A DNA stretch of 64,000 bases from Saprolegnia diclina VS20 (GCF_000281045.1 NW_008246081.1:41872-105871); one strand, 5' to 3'. Shown: positions 18,565 through 29,715, counted from the stretch's first letter. The notes: generated from the letters alone by a model not told the origin. Numbers and translations are program-made.

Positions 18565-19986
18565 ATGGCAGGCGACGAGTACAAGGTGGGCAGCATCGCC
18601 GCGTCCTTCGGCGCCGAGACGACCGGGAAGAAGGCCAAGAAGGCGGCGGCGCCAGCGGTGGCGCCGACGAACGCGCTCGCGTCCTTCTTCAGCACGAGCG
18701 AGAAGCTCTTCGCCAAGAAGCCCGAGCCGAGTATGACCCAAGCGTACGCCGACTGCCCATGGCTCATGGTACCTTGTAGAGATCGTCGCGCCTGTCGTGG
18801 TCCCGGTCGTCAAGGCGGCCAAGGCACAGGAGACGGTCGACGCGCCTAAGGCGCCCAAGGTCGTGCTCTTTGACGGCGAAGGCCCGAAGAAGGTCAAGAA
18901 GCCCAAGCACTCCAAGGTCAAGCCGGAAGCCAAGGTCGAGGCCGCGCCCAAGGAAGAGGAGGACGACGAGAAGGCGCCGCGCACGATCTTTGTCGGCAAC
19001 GTCTCGCTCGAAGCGACGGCCGAAGAGCTCAAGAAGTTCTTTTCGTCCTGCGGCAAGGTCGAGTCGGCGCGTCTCCGATCCGTGCCCGTCGCGGGCTGCG
19101 CCATCGACCAGCACGGCAAGCAGAACCTCGTCAAGAAGGTGTGTGCCAACAAGAAGCTCTTCGTCGAGGGCCGTGACAACTGCAACGCCTACGTCGTGTT
19201 TGCGTCCGAAGACAGCATCGCGGCCGCCCTCGCGCTCAACGGCGCGGTACGCCCATCCCCTCGTATCTTCGTCTTATATCTATGTGGATGCAGGAGTTCC
19301 ACGAGAAGAAGATCCGCGTCGACCGCAAGGTGCTCACGACGGACCCGAAGCGCACGGTGTTTGTCGGCAACATGGCGTTCGCGGCGACAGAGGACGAGAT
19401 CCGCAACCACTTCGAGTCCAACTTGGAGAAGGACGACGAAGACGAAGGCTCGGCGCTCGTCGAGTCGGTGCGCATCATCCGCGACAAGGACACCCACCTC
19501 GGCAAAGGCTTTGGCTACGTCCTCCTCAAGGACGTGACGACAGCCGCGAAGGCGCTCAAGCTCGACGGTTCCAAGATCGGCAAGCGCGAGCTCCGCGTCT
19601 CGGTCTGCGGCAAGCGCTTCAAGACCACGGCCACCGACAAGACGGCTCGGCCGTTCGAGGGCCGCCGTGCCAAGCCCGCGCCCGGCGCCCAGATGCGCGT
19701 CATGAAGAAGCGCAAGCTGGACGGCGACAACGGCAAGCCGGCCTTTGTCAAGAAGCCCAAGTTTGACGGCAAACAGGCGGACGGCAAGAAGCCTGCGTTC
19801 AAGAAGACGGACGGCAAGAAGCCGTTCGAGAAGAAGCCGTTTGGCAAGTCCAAGCCGGTCGGGAAGAAGGGCGACAAGAAGTTTGCCAAGGGCGATAAGA
19901 AGACGTTTGAGAAGCCGAAGAAGCCCAAGCACGCGGCACGGAAGGCTCGTCAGGCGCTTGAGGCGCAAATGGCCACCGGCAAGTAA
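18565..19986 (+). CDS. Nucleolar RNA-binding protein, RBM34/Nop12-like
   Basis: Three exons (18565-18730, 18780-19246, 19294-19986) encode 441 residues. Two RRMs are separated by an Arg/Lys-rich link. RRM1 starts at RTIFVGNVSLEAT and contains a characteristic basic insertion before NAYVVF, as in RBM34/Nop12. RRM2 starts at RTVFVGNMAFAAT, with GKGFGYVLL as RNP1. The N-terminus has the Nop12-type VGSIAASFG block. The C-terminal 120 residues are almost entirely Lys-rich repeats (KKPF, GKK, KPKHAARK), as in nucleolar proteins. Nop12 acts in 60S pre-rRNA processing in yeast. A CCAAT box lies at about 18533. Confidence 0.85.
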
Positions 19987-20279
19987 GGGTACTAGTTGAT
20001 ATTAATAAGATAGACAACATTCGTCGTATACGTCGCCAGTCCATAACTGCAGCGGCACACCGATGGAGCAGGACCAGTTGGAAAGCGAACAAAGCAGCGA
20101 ATAGGACGATCAGATCTTAGTCGGACAACCTTTGCAGGTCCAGTGGATGCGTTTGGCGATCTGTCTGCAGGACCAAAAAGGACGTGATCACGCTGGCTTG
20201 GAATCAGACGGCGCCGATTGGCCATTGCGACGCGCTCTGCGATTTCATTGGCGCACGCGGCCAATTTGCCTTTTGCCCA

Positions 20280-21501
20280 ATGGCGCTCATGCTGACGACC
20301 AAGCAGCTCCAGTACGACATGGAGGTCGAGACAGCCGCCGCAGCGTCGCCGAGATCGACCGAGCAGCGGCGAAGGCGACAGCGGCAGCGCGACGCCCAGC
20401 GCCGCCACCGCCAAATCATCGCCGACGAGATCCACGAGCTGCGCCAGACCGCCGCCTGGCTACGCACGACGCTCGCAAAAACCAACGTGCGCCGCCCGTT
20501 GAATTGGAAGGAGGTGGCGCTCGCGCTGGCCGAGACGCGCAAAGAGAGCGAAGAGGAGTACAAGGCGCTTCAGCACGACCTGCGCCGGTGGCAGCACCTC
20601 TCGTCCATCATGTTCCAGTGGGTGCAGGCAAGCGAGGCTCCGGTACAGCGAGATGGGATATGATGGTTGGCGACTGTCAGCGTACTCTGTGTAGTGCTAC
20701 CAGTTGCAAGAGCAGCGGAATTGGCGGCACCGATCGCTCTTGTCGGACCCGACGGCGCGCAAGATGGGCTACGACTGGATCATGAACCAGATGTACTACA
20801 ACCTCCCACGCACTTTGGCCGAGACGGGCCTTCCGGCGTCCACGGACGCGTACTTTTCGTTCGACCTTGTCGACGTCGACGACCCGACGCAGACTGTCGT
20901 GATCGCGAGTCAGTTTCCTGTGCCCGGGAGCTTTGAAGCCACGAGCTACATCATGGAGCGCCGCTTCGACAGAGCCCACGCCCTCCAGGTAAGTTTCCAT
21001 GCGATCGTAAATTTGATTTGACTCGGTTGCACAGGTGCTCGATGTCCCCGACAACGACACTCGCTACGTGCGCTTCGTGTACAACCCCGAGTGGCAGCAG
21101 AACACCATCATCCGGGTCGTCCGCGAACCGTCGCGTGTCATCTTCCTCACGCAGTCGATCCAAGAAGACGACGTCCACGGCAGCGGGGGTAGCCAAACAC
21201 GCTACTGGTCAAGTTGGTACGACCGGCTCCCAGCATTTTTGTACTATGGAAAACACGTAGGACCATCGTCGAGCGCATCAGCACGACGTGCACGCTGATC
21301 AAAAATCGGTACACGAGCGCCGCGTGGGAAACAGACGCTGGGTACGTCCCGCTGGAAGCCAACGCGTCCGTGCAAGAGCTCATGCAGACGCACCCGACCA
21401 GTTGGTTCTCCAAGCACCGGCAATCTCGCTACGACGGATGGCGCCGAGGCTTTGAAGAGGACATTGCCGACGTGAGCACTCGGCTGGCGACCCTGCAGTA
21501 A
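20280..21501 (+). CDS. bZIP-like/START-like oomycete protein (unknown)
   Basis: Four exons (20280-20642, 20695-20988, 21035-21216, 21261-21501) encode 359 residues. The N-terminus has a very basic helix (EQRRRRQRQRDAQRRHR) running into a heptad coiled coil with the WKEVAL segment. The rest is an alpha/beta region of about 220 residues. This arrangement is found in a large oomycete-expanded family often labelled M96 or bZIP-START-like; I infer membership from the layout only. It may bind DNA through the basic helix and a lipid through the C-terminal domain. The start is the first in-frame ATG after the upstream CCAAT-type promoter. Confidence 0.6.
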
Positions 21502-22257
21502 TTTGTCCCTCAAGTCATTTTGTCGTTTTCTCACGCCATGGGCTCGCCTCGAGCAATCGTCGGCGTTGCAACGTCATTGGCATTGGGCTGCATCCACCGT
21601 CTACGCCCAACCAGCGAGGACGTTGGGAAGCGGCGAGACTTGTAGCCAACCAACAAGCCTAGTGTTTTCTACATCCACCAGCTGGTGCGCATGCTACGCC
21701 GCATCCATTCAATGGGGTGGGACGGGAGCTTGGACTGTCCTGACTAAGATTTCGAGAGTAGGTTTCCGTTGTGCCTGGCAGCATATTACTCTGCATATTA
21801 TGCCCCACCACCGTTCGCCATCATCCAACCCAGTTGTCCTTTCGGCGTTTGATTGGCCAAAATGAGTTCTTAGGCTGGAGTGCTTGTTACGACCTTCATT
21901 CTTAGCCAATCCCAGTGCAGCAAAATTCGAATCAGGTCGAAATTGCACTTTCAATTGGATCCAACGTGCGCATCTACGGGCGAGCTGCTAGCGCGCTCGC
22001 TTGGCCACATTGATGGGCCTTGGTTATAAGTTTAGTCGCTCGTCGTTCTACTAAGTATATCTCCAACTGGGTTGGCGGCGACTTTCGTCGTCTGGGCTGT
22101 CGCAACACTGGTCGTGCTTGCACATCTTGCCGACCACACGTCCAGCTGCGCGACCCAGTACACCACTTGTTTTTGGTTTGTCCAAAGCCGACCGTTTGTA
22201 AACATTTTGCGACCGTCGCTCGCGGATCTTTCGGCTCGTCAGTTTGGATTTGCCGAT
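21502..22257. other. 756-bp intergenic region
   Basis: No gene-like frame was found. The stretch is AT-richer than the flanks and holds CCAAT boxes in both orientations (about 21854-21858 and 21905). It presumably contains the terminator of the bZIP-like gene and the promoter of the SURNod19 gene. Confidence 0.4.
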
Positions 22258-23649
22258 ATGAAGTTTGCATCCACGGTCCTCGCGCTCCTCGGCGCCGTCG
22301 TCGCCGAGCGCAAGACGTTCACGGCCTACACGCAGCCCATCACGCTCGAGCAAGGCGGCATCAGCAACGCGTTCCACGTGCTCAAGATCCCCAAGGGCCC
22401 CATCGCGGTCTACCGCTTCGCCGGCGACATTGTCGAGATCGCTGCGGACGGCACGGTCATTCCGACGCCGACGTACGACGCGTACTTGCACCACCACGTC
22501 GTGGGCTCGCGCCACAAGCGCTACGCCAACCAAGAAGGCAAGTGGACGCCCATGAAGCCCAAGGGTGCGTACCGCGGCGTCGGCTTTGGCGCCGGCACGG
22601 AGGCGCGTGGCACGCCCCAAGAGTTTCACTACCCGTACGCCTTCTTCACGACCGAGGGTGAAGACGAGTGGATCGCCAACGTCCACATCCTCAACACGCG
22701 CCAGATGTCGCCGGCGCAAGCGCACCGGTGCCTCGAGTGCCCGTGCACGGCCGAAGACGACTTTTCCAACGGGACGATCAACGGCGTCGAGAACCCGCAC
22801 GAGTGCAGCCCGCAGCTGCTCTACGACAACAACACCGTGTGCAACTTTGCGACGTACACGGGCGGCCTCTGGTGCTGCAACACGGGCGAGTTTTGTCTCG
22901 AGAAGAACGAGCTGCCGGCGCCGGCGCCGCCGACGTCGACTTACTACATGCGCTACACGATCGACTATGACGAAATCCAGCCCGAGAACAAGGAGCTGTA
23001 CCTAGCGGGCTGCTGCGACGCGTCTGGCGACCTTCTCCACCACGGCGCGGTCGAGTACGACGTGCCCAAGTGCAACCCGGATGAGAACCCGGGGTGCGTC
23101 TACACCATCTCGGCGCGCCAGCACGTCGGCACGGGCAACGTGGTCTTTGACCTCGGCGAGGACTACACCCTCGACGACCGCGAGGTCGAGCTCGTCTACG
23201 CTGTCGGCCATCAGCACCGCGCCGGCCTCGGCATCCACCTCTACAACGACACGACGGACGAACATATTTGCTCGTCGATGCCGACGTACGGCAACGGCAC
23301 CGTCGCCGGCAACGAGAACGGCTACGTTATCGCGATGAGCACGTGCACCTTCGACCCGCCGCTCCGTATGCGCACAACCGACGTCCTCCGCATCGTCGCG
23401 TCCTACGACAGCACGCTCGCGCACACGGGCGTCATGAGTCTCTGGTACCTCGCGATCGCTGACGTGCCCAAGGAAACCACCACCAAGGTGCTGGCGCCGG
23501 CAGCGTCCACCGACAGCAACGGCTGGGGCTACGTCGTCGGCGGGCTCGTCGCCGTGGCGGTCGCGGCAACGGCGGCGGTCGTCTACCGCCGCCACACGCG
23601 CCAAGGCTACGCGCAGGTCGAAGGCGACAAGACGCCCGCGACGCTCTAA
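22258..23649 (+). CDS. SURNod19-domain secreted/membrane protein
   Basis: A single-exon, 463-residue protein. A signal peptide (MKFASTVLALLGAVVA) is followed by a large luminal domain with the stress up-regulated Nod 19 layout: an early PKGPIAVYRF strand, then AYLHHHVV in place of the plant YLHHW motif, and several Cys pairs. The C-terminal end has one transmembrane helix (GYVVGGLVAVAVAATAAVV) followed by a short basic tail. Potential N-glycosylation sites are numerous (NGT, NNT, NDT). The plant family is linked to stress and nodulation, with no known activity. The histidine cluster suggests metal binding. It is likely at the cell surface or in the endomembrane system. Confidence 0.75.
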   Translation: MKFASTVLALLGAVVAERKTFTAYTQPITLEQGGISNAFHVLKIPKGPIAVYRFAGDIVEIAADGTVIPTPTYDAYLHHHVVGSRHKRYANQEGKWTPMKPKGAYRGVGFGAGTEARGTPQEFHYPYAFFTTEGEDEWIANVHILNTRQMSPAQAHRCLECPCTAEDDFSNGTINGVENPHECSPQLLYDNNTVCNFATYTGGLWCCNTGEFCLEKNELPAPAPPTSTYYMRYTIDYDEIQPENKELYLAGCCDASGDLLHHGAVEYDVPKCNPDENPGCVYTISARQHVGTGNVVFDLGEDYTLDDREVELVYAVGHQHRAGLGIHLYNDTTDEHICSSMPTYGNGTVAGNENGYVIAMSTCTFDPPLRMRTTDVLRIVASYDSTLAHTGVMSLWYLAIADVPKETTTKVLAPAASTDSNGWGYVVGGLVAVAVAATAAVVYRRHTRQGYAQVEGDKTPATL

Positions 23650-23717
23650 CCGTTTTGAGTCGATAATGCATGCTTGTTGCATTTTCTTCTGTCTTATTTA
23701 CATGGGGCGGACAAAGC

Positions 23718-24283
23718 TTAGTCGATGTTGGTGTAGGACGTATACGTGCGATGGTGGAGGCGGCGATACATCAGCATCGCCAATACCCCTGCCGCCAGCC
23801 ATACACAAACGAGCCCGGTGCTGCCACGGTGCGTAGCGGCTCCGAGGTCCGTCGACCGAAGCGCGGCGCTGTGCTTGTTGACAGGATCTGGCGAAGCTCT
23901 GATTGGCGTCGGGCTCGGCAAGACGATATCTAGTGCACAACTCATGAGGGTTCTTGTACGACGACGAGATAAAGGACGTACGCCAAGCCGGTGCGACAGT
24001 CGTCGTCAATGGAGCGACCGGTACTGCCACGGTCAGGTCTAAGTTCTGAGCGGCGCCGCTGTCTGTGCTGTCTGGTTGTCCAAGCAGAGTCGATTCTGCG
24101 TCAATCGGCGGTGGTGTCGGGAACGTGAGCACGATGGCTACGGTCGTAGAGACATTGGCCGACGGTCGAACGATGGATCTGCTACGTACGAGGTCGGTCC
24201 TCGTTGGCCATCGCGCTCTCCCACGCGGGGCTGTGGGCAACGACGGTCCCGAGCAACAATACGAGCACGAGGCGCAGAAGCAT
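23718..24283 (-). CDS. Small membrane-anchored protein sharing the cathepsin Z tail
   Basis: Three exons (24283-24190, 24137-23982, 23929-23718) give 153 residues. It has an N-terminal signal peptide (MLLRLVLVLLLGTVVA), a Pro/Thr/Ser-rich stretch with two EIxxPTP-like blocks, and one C-terminal transmembrane helix (GLVCVWLAAGVLAMLM) followed by a Tyr/Arg-rich tail. The blocks IVLTFPTPPP and IVLPSPTP, and the intron just before the second, match the stalk region of the cathepsin Z gene 600 bp upstream (same strand). There is no protease domain. It looks like a partial tandem duplicate of the protease tail with its own secretion signal. Function unknown. Confidence 0.65.
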
Positions 24284-24898
24284 GGACCTTGGTGCTTGTT
24301 GCTGTTTGACTGTCCGATTGTAACGGTCGGAATGACCCGTCTGTGTGCCCAAGTTCAAGTTGCTTGGGATTCCACCCACACAAAGTTGTGCGCTGCGAGC
24401 TTGGAGTGCGAGCTTGGAGTGCGGTGTTTGGAAATGGCTTGTCGTTCGATGCCACGTCCTTCCAACCGCGAAAGCGTCGGGCATGATTGGCTTCGCTCTT
24501 TCGAGTGCTTTCCATTTTGGCTCGTGGATCCGTAGCGTCTATGCACAGGCCAACACTTCAAGCGCGGGCAGTACAAGCGGTTATCTGGTAGGAACGTTTC
24601 CGTGGTGTGTGGCTCCCAGTTCTTCTGTTAGAAATATCCCTTTTACGTTTTGACGCAGCTCAGGACGCCCCACAGCTCCGGTCGCAAGGAGTCGCGTGTA
24701 CGATGCTTGCACTTGCGACGATGACGGTTGCAGCGTCGATCCGCGTACGTGATACATGTATGCCTGGTCGTGGAAGCCGTGCGCATCGTGAGATTTTGTC
24801 CTCCTGGTACCCTAGCTCTCGCAGAGCTCCTACCCTCGAACACTAAAACATCGAAGGTTTCGGTGTGCATTGAAGGCATATTATGGAGCGTATGAAGA
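24284..24898. other. Intergenic region between the two anchored-protein genes
   Basis: 615 bp between the end of the cathepsin Z gene and the start of its tail-only neighbour. No remnant of a papain domain (no CGSC or NSWG block in any frame) was found. If the small gene arose by duplication, the catalytic exons were not copied, or have decayed beyond recognition. Confidence 0.45.
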
Positions 24899-26734
24899 TC
24901 AGTTGATGATGTCGTACGCGCCGTGGCGAGCGTGGCGGCTGGCAAAGCGGCGGAGAACAACGCCGGCGACAATCACCGTGAGCACTCCGAGGCAGACGAG
25001 CGACGACGTCGACAACGACGAGGCGGACGAAGACGACGCCGACTGCGCCATGATGGTGTCGTCCGTCCCGTTGCTTGTTGGTACCGGTGTTGCGCCTACA
25101 TTTATCTCTCCAGTGAGCTACACTGGCGATCCATATCAACGTACGGGGCGTGACAGGCGGTCGATGGGTCGTCGCCGCCGGCGTCGGAATCTCGGCGGTT
25201 GTCGGCGTTGGGCTCGGCAAAATGATTTCTACTTGGTGCGTTGGGGAGGGTTCTCCTTGATTCATTGAACGTACCCGTCGTTGGCTCGGGCGTCTCGGTA
25301 GTCACAGTAGCTGGCTCTGGTGTCTCAGTTGTCGGCTTTGGGGTCTTGATCGTTGGCTCGGGCGTCTCGGTGGTCGGCTCTGGCGTCGATGGCCCTTCCT
25401 CGGTCGGTTTGGGAGCCGTGGACTTGCGGGCGCTCGACTGGGGCGTCGGGGTGCTGACTACGATCTCTACAGTGAAATTAGCAACTGCATGCGAAAGAGC
25501 CGGGGTTGACCGGTCGTCGTGGGTGCGGGTGTTTTCGATGGGTCGACGGTTGCCTCGGGGGACGGCGTCGGCAACGGTCTCCCTTGGCCGCCCGTAACAT
25601 CCAGTGTATCGGGGACGGTCGGGTGCGCCTTGGCAGCGTCCGAGAAGGGCCGGAGACCCCAGATGGACCCACCGTACGCCGGCGCTTGGCTCCAGACAAG
25701 ATCTTCTTGGCTCACATCCGGTACGACAAACGTGCAGTCGGACTCGATACCGAGGTTGTTGCTGCCGCGGACGATCTTGAAGAAGCCGTTCTCGCCCCAG
25801 TAGGTACCCCACGAGTTGCGGATGTGCCAGTACTTGACGCCGTCTTCCTCGCCGTAGCCGACAATCTCGACGTCGTGGTCGACGTCCATAAAGCCGGTCG
25901 TGTCGTTGAAGATGCCGGCCGAGTAGTTGAACGTGAAGCCGTCGCTGCAGGCGATGCCGCACGTGATCGGGCCGTTGAGCAGCTCCTTCATCATCGCGTG
26001 TTCGCCTTTGATGTTACCATACGACGCCGCGCGGTACCGGACCATCTTGGTCACCGGAAAGCACTGCGCCACCTTGGGGCTCTCGGGCGTGTACATGCAG
26101 CTACGTTCCTATGAGACGACTTGTCCACAAAATGGACGACGTACTTCATGCAGTAGCCCTCGGGCGGGCACGTGCCATTCGTCCACGTGTACTTGGCGTA
26201 GTCGGTCGCGTTGTACGGGAGGCACGTCTCATCTGGAAGGCCGTAGTCGGACATGAAGCGCCACACGTCAATGCCTTCGCCGCCGTCGCAGCCATTCGAG
26301 ATGTTGTGCCCCGGTGCGCAGTTGAGGAAGCTCTGGCGCCCGAGCATGACATCGGCGCCAGTGAAGCCTTTCTTGGCGTGCATGATCTTGATGCGGTCTT
26401 GGGCCTGCGAGAGCGCGCCGTGGAGGTAGCACGACCCACAGTACTGCGGAACGTGCTGGTTCCACGACGGCCCGCACACCCCTTGCTCGCACCAGTCGAA
26501 CGCCGTCGGGAGCACGTTATCGATCTCGTGCCGCTGCGCCGGCGTCACCTCGGGCGGCGTGTACTCGGGGTGGTGCGGGTGCCAGTGCTCCCGACCGTGC
26601 ATGGTGCGGTGGCAGCATTTCTCTCTCTCGTGGCGCTCATGCTTGGAGAGGTGGTGGTGCTGGCTCGCATGGTGGTGCTTGGAGGCGACGCCACCGAGCA
26701 GCGCCGCCGACAGCAGAAGCAGCGCGTGCTTCAT
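24899..26734 (-). CDS. Membrane-anchored cathepsin Z-like cysteine protease (C1A)
   Basis: Five exons (26734-26145, 26100-25511, 25466-25275, 25231-25145, 25095-24899) encode 551 residues. After the signal peptide comes a His-rich propeptide, then a cathepsin Z/X-type papain domain. The mini-loop HVPQYCGSCYLHG holds the active cysteine (the usual CGSCW Trp is Tyr), GCDGG follows, the active histidine is in VDHDVEIVGYG and the asparagine in RNSWGTYWGE. Cathepsin Z is a lysosomal or secreted carboxypeptidase. Here a long Pro/Thr-rich stalk with TETPEP repeats follows, then a C-terminal transmembrane helix (SLVCLGVLTVIVAGVVL), so the enzyme is probably tethered at the cell surface. The first intron uses GTACGTCG; the second has a less usual GTCAAC 5' site. 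Confidence 0.85.
25276..25392 (-). repeat. Tandem 30-nt repeats coding TETPEP-type stalk
   Basis: About four imperfect copies of a roughly 30-nt unit encode (T/K)TPEPTxET in the stalk of the cathepsin Z-like protein. Such Pro/Thr-rich runs are typical of O-glycosylated, extended cell-surface spacers, and the copy number is likely to vary between strains. Confidence 0.7.
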
Positions 26735-26853
26735 CCTTGAAAAATGAGAGTGACCAGCCTTTCTAGCCGGCGCCGATGGAACATTAGCCGCGTCGGTTCG
26801 ATGTCTTCGATGCCGTTCGACCAACCGACGCGGTGCCGAGGCGTCGTGGCGCG

Positions 26854-26863
26854 ATCCGGATAA
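26854..26863. promoter_or_regulatory. ATCCGGATAA motif, cathepsin Z/QPRT divergent promoter
   Basis: The exact 10-mer lies 120 bp upstream of the cathepsin Z ATG and 160 bp upstream of the QPRT ATG, within their shared promoter. Confidence 0.5.
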
Positions 26864-27021
26864 AATTGAGTCATCGGCGATGAGTCATTTCGCGGGCGGC
26901 CAATCAAACGCCGCCGACGTCGGCGCGACACCCGCCGCGACGGGGATTCCAGCCAATCAGCGGCAAGTTGCACTTTCGAGCGGTCGACCGCTCAGTTCTG
27001 AATTGACGACAAAAAGAAGAG

Positions 27022-28103
27022 ATGGACTTCGCACACCTCCTGCCGCCGACGTGGAAGAAGCACGTGGCTCTCTGGCTCGAAGACGACATTCCGTCGTACG
27101 ACGTGGGCGGCTTCGTCGTCGGCGGTACGTCACCCGCGCCCAAGCCACTACGGTACTCATGGTCGTCGTCCCTAGAGGCTGAGCACGTCGCCTTCCTCCT
27201 CGGCAAGTCGGATGGCATTGTCGCCGGCGTTCCGTTCTTCACCGGTGCGTCAGACGCGTGCGACATGAGAGGCTCATCGCCCGTGTAGCCGTCTTTGAGG
27301 CCGTCGACTGCAAGGTCGAGTGGACCATGCCCGAAGGCTCTCTCATCACGCCGTCGGCCGTCCCGTCCGGCAAGATCGTCGTCGCCAAGGTGACGGGTGC
27401 TGTCCGCAACATCCTCCTCGGCGAGCGCACGGCGCTCAACATCATCACGCGGGCCAGTGGGATCGCGACGCAGGCCCACGCGGCGGTCAAGGCCGCGCGC
27501 GATCTCGGCTGGCAAGGGCATGTCGCCGGCACGCGCAAGACGACGCCGGGCTTCCGCATCGTCGAAAAGTACGCGCTCCTTGTCGCGGGTGCGAGCACGC
27601 ACCGTCACGATCTGAGCCAAATGGTCATGCTCAAAGGTAGACTTGTTCATGTACTACAAGCAGAAGCTGATCGCTATATATGTCTAGACAACCACGTGTG
27701 GGCTTCGGGCAGCATCACCAAGGCAGTCACCAAGGCCAAGGCGGCGGCCGGTTTCTCGATGAAGATCGAGGTCGAGTGCCGGAAGATCGAAGAGGCCATC
27801 GAGGCGGCGAATGCGGGCGCGGACATTGTGATGCTCGACAACTTTGAGCCGCCGCAGCTCAAGGAGGTGGCCGCCAAGCTCAAGCAGCAGTTCCCGCACC
27901 TTCTCATCGAGGCGAGTGGCGGCATCACGAGCGCGACGATGCCCCAGTACCTCTCGCCGCATGTCGACATTGTCAGCCAGGGCAAGTTGACCCAAGGTAC
28001 GCCTCCCATCGCCCGCAACATGGTCTCACGAGAGGGATTAGGGTACGGCTTTTTGGACTTTTCGCTCAAAATCCAAAAGAGCGAGGGTGTCTTGCACCAA
28101 TAA
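27022..28103 (+). CDS. QPRT: Nicotinate-nucleotide pyrophosphorylase (QPRT)
   Basis: Five exons (27022-27124, 27176-27244, 27289-27636, 27688-27996, 28042-28103) encode 296 residues, normal for QPRT/NadC. The enzyme turns quinolinate and PRPP into nicotinate mononucleotide in de novo NAD synthesis. Visible motifs are NIITRASGIAT, AGTRKTTPGFR (PRPP/quinolinate contacts), HRHDLSQMVMLKDNH, KIEVECRKIEEA, ADIVMLDNF, IEASGGI and the C-terminal LDFSLKI. The last intron (27997-28041, 45 nt) is a multiple of three with no stop, so retaining it would add 15 residues. The spliced form aligns better with the family. A GGCCAATCAAACG CCAAT box lies at about 26897, and ATCCGGATAA at 26854. Confidence 0.92.
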
Positions 28104-28149
28104 GTGCTGATGCAATATGATCTGGCTTTGATATATGTGGACACGCAGC

Positions 28150-29625
28150 CTATGCGATGTGGGCGAGCCATGCGTCGGGCACTCGGGTTGTCACATCGTA
28201 CTGCATACGACCCACCCAGACGCCGACTTCTTTTCGGAGCGCGGCGGCCAGCGACGTCGGCAGCCACGTCACTGCGTCCAGCACCTGCGTGAGCACGCCG
28301 ATTTGGTGCGTTCTAGATACACCCTGAGCCACGAAACATCGTGCATGTGTGCACCGTCGTTCGACGCTTGGTGGCTGGAGCTGAAGAATGTACTGCATGC
28401 ACTGAAGACACTCTGGGAGCGTCGTCGGGTGCGTCATCAGCGCAACGCAGAGCAGCTGGACGGTCAAGAGAGCGTGGTGCAGCACATCCACTCTACACAG
28501 CAGATTACATGAGCGCAAACAAGCTACGCCCGAGGCGACCGATGAGATTGCATCCACTCCATAAAGATGTCGGGGGTCACGAGTGCGCGCGAGACGTCGT
28601 GCAGGTAGCGCCGACGCGGCTCTGTCACGCCGTAAAAGCGAGCCAGCGTCTCGATGGCAGCGTCACTGGAGACCGCGCTTGCGCACGCGTCGCGTAGTCG
28701 TGCTGGTCGTTCGGTGAAGAAGAGCCAGCTCTACCGAAGGACGCTGAGAGCGCAAGTTCTTCATACCGCGAGGTACCTCGGTAGCGGACGTCGGCGGCGG
28801 CTGCTTGTCTAGAACGACCCGAACCGCAGCGGGCAATGCACTGTATAGCTCGTACACGAGTTGCTGCGTTCGCACAGTTGGATACGCGTCAAGGCGGCTA
28901 CCGTCAACGTGAGGGTGGCGTGGCTTCGTGAAGCGGGTACCTCGTGACGAAGCGGCGCGCGACCAAGTACATTGCAGTCGAGTACGTTGCTGCGTCGAAC
29001 GGCGGTGCGCTGGGCAACAATATGTTGCGCATCGAGCAAAACGGGTCGCGGTGCGCTTCAACGAGCCATTTCTCAAGCTACAAGAGCGCCTGTCGTACGT
29101 CTTGTGCGGAAGAGAGGCGACCTGGTGCTGCCACAGCCGCGGCCAGCGCGCCCAGAGCTGCCATTGGACGTCGATCTCCACATCGTGCATGTCCTGGCGC
29201 AAACGAGCTTCAAAGGACGCGGCGAGGTGCGACAGAGCAGGTTGCAGGGCTACGAGCGGAGCTACCTCGAGAAAGAGCGGGCGTGGCGCGGCCTCGAGCA
29301 TGGTCTGCACTTGTTGCAGTGCGGCAGCCGGGAGCGGCGCCGACGCACTGCGCAAGACGCGAACCACGGTCTCTTTGATGACGCGCTGCTGCAGCGGAAG
29401 CGATGGGCGGAGGACCATTGGCGCGCGTGTGACGCTCAGCGTGAGGTCGGGCTTGGCGTACACGGTGAGTGTATCGAGCACGGTGGTCCGCGCCCAGTCG
29501 CGCGCGCCGTCAGCGTCGCCGTCATCGTCGACGAGCGCTGCGTGGCACACTGTGAGAATGGCCGCATTCCGCGCCGGCGACTGGAGCTGCGCGACCAGCG
29601 CCTCCATCTCGTCCTGCGTTGCCAT
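28150..29625 (-). CDS. Unknown helical protein
   Basis: Modelled as five exons (29625-29122, 29077-28941, 28897-28777, 28730-28540, 28492-28150), 431 residues. I do not recognise the family. Secondary structure looks almost all alpha-helical, with amphipathic repeats of about 35-40 residues, which could be HEAT/ARM-like. A conserved-looking block is SWLFFTERPARLRDAC followed by FYGVTEPRRRYLHDVSR. Two introns have a GTCGCC 5' site. The final part of the last exon is less certain and may hide another intron. The ATG at 29625 is 16-33 bp from two TCCGGAT motifs. Confidence 0.55.
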
Positions 29626-29641
29626 TGTCGTGCCGCAATCT

Positions 29642-29658
29642 TCCGGATTGTCCGGATA
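29642..29658. promoter_or_regulatory. Two TCCGGAT motifs before the helical-protein ATG
   Basis: TCCGGAT at 29642-29648 and TCCGGATA at 29651-29658, both within 35 bp of the minus-strand ATG at 29625. Confidence 0.45.
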
Positions 29659-29715
29659 CGGATCGGCCCCAACACGCAAATAGGAAGAACTTGGTTCATT
29701 GCACAACTTGTCTCT

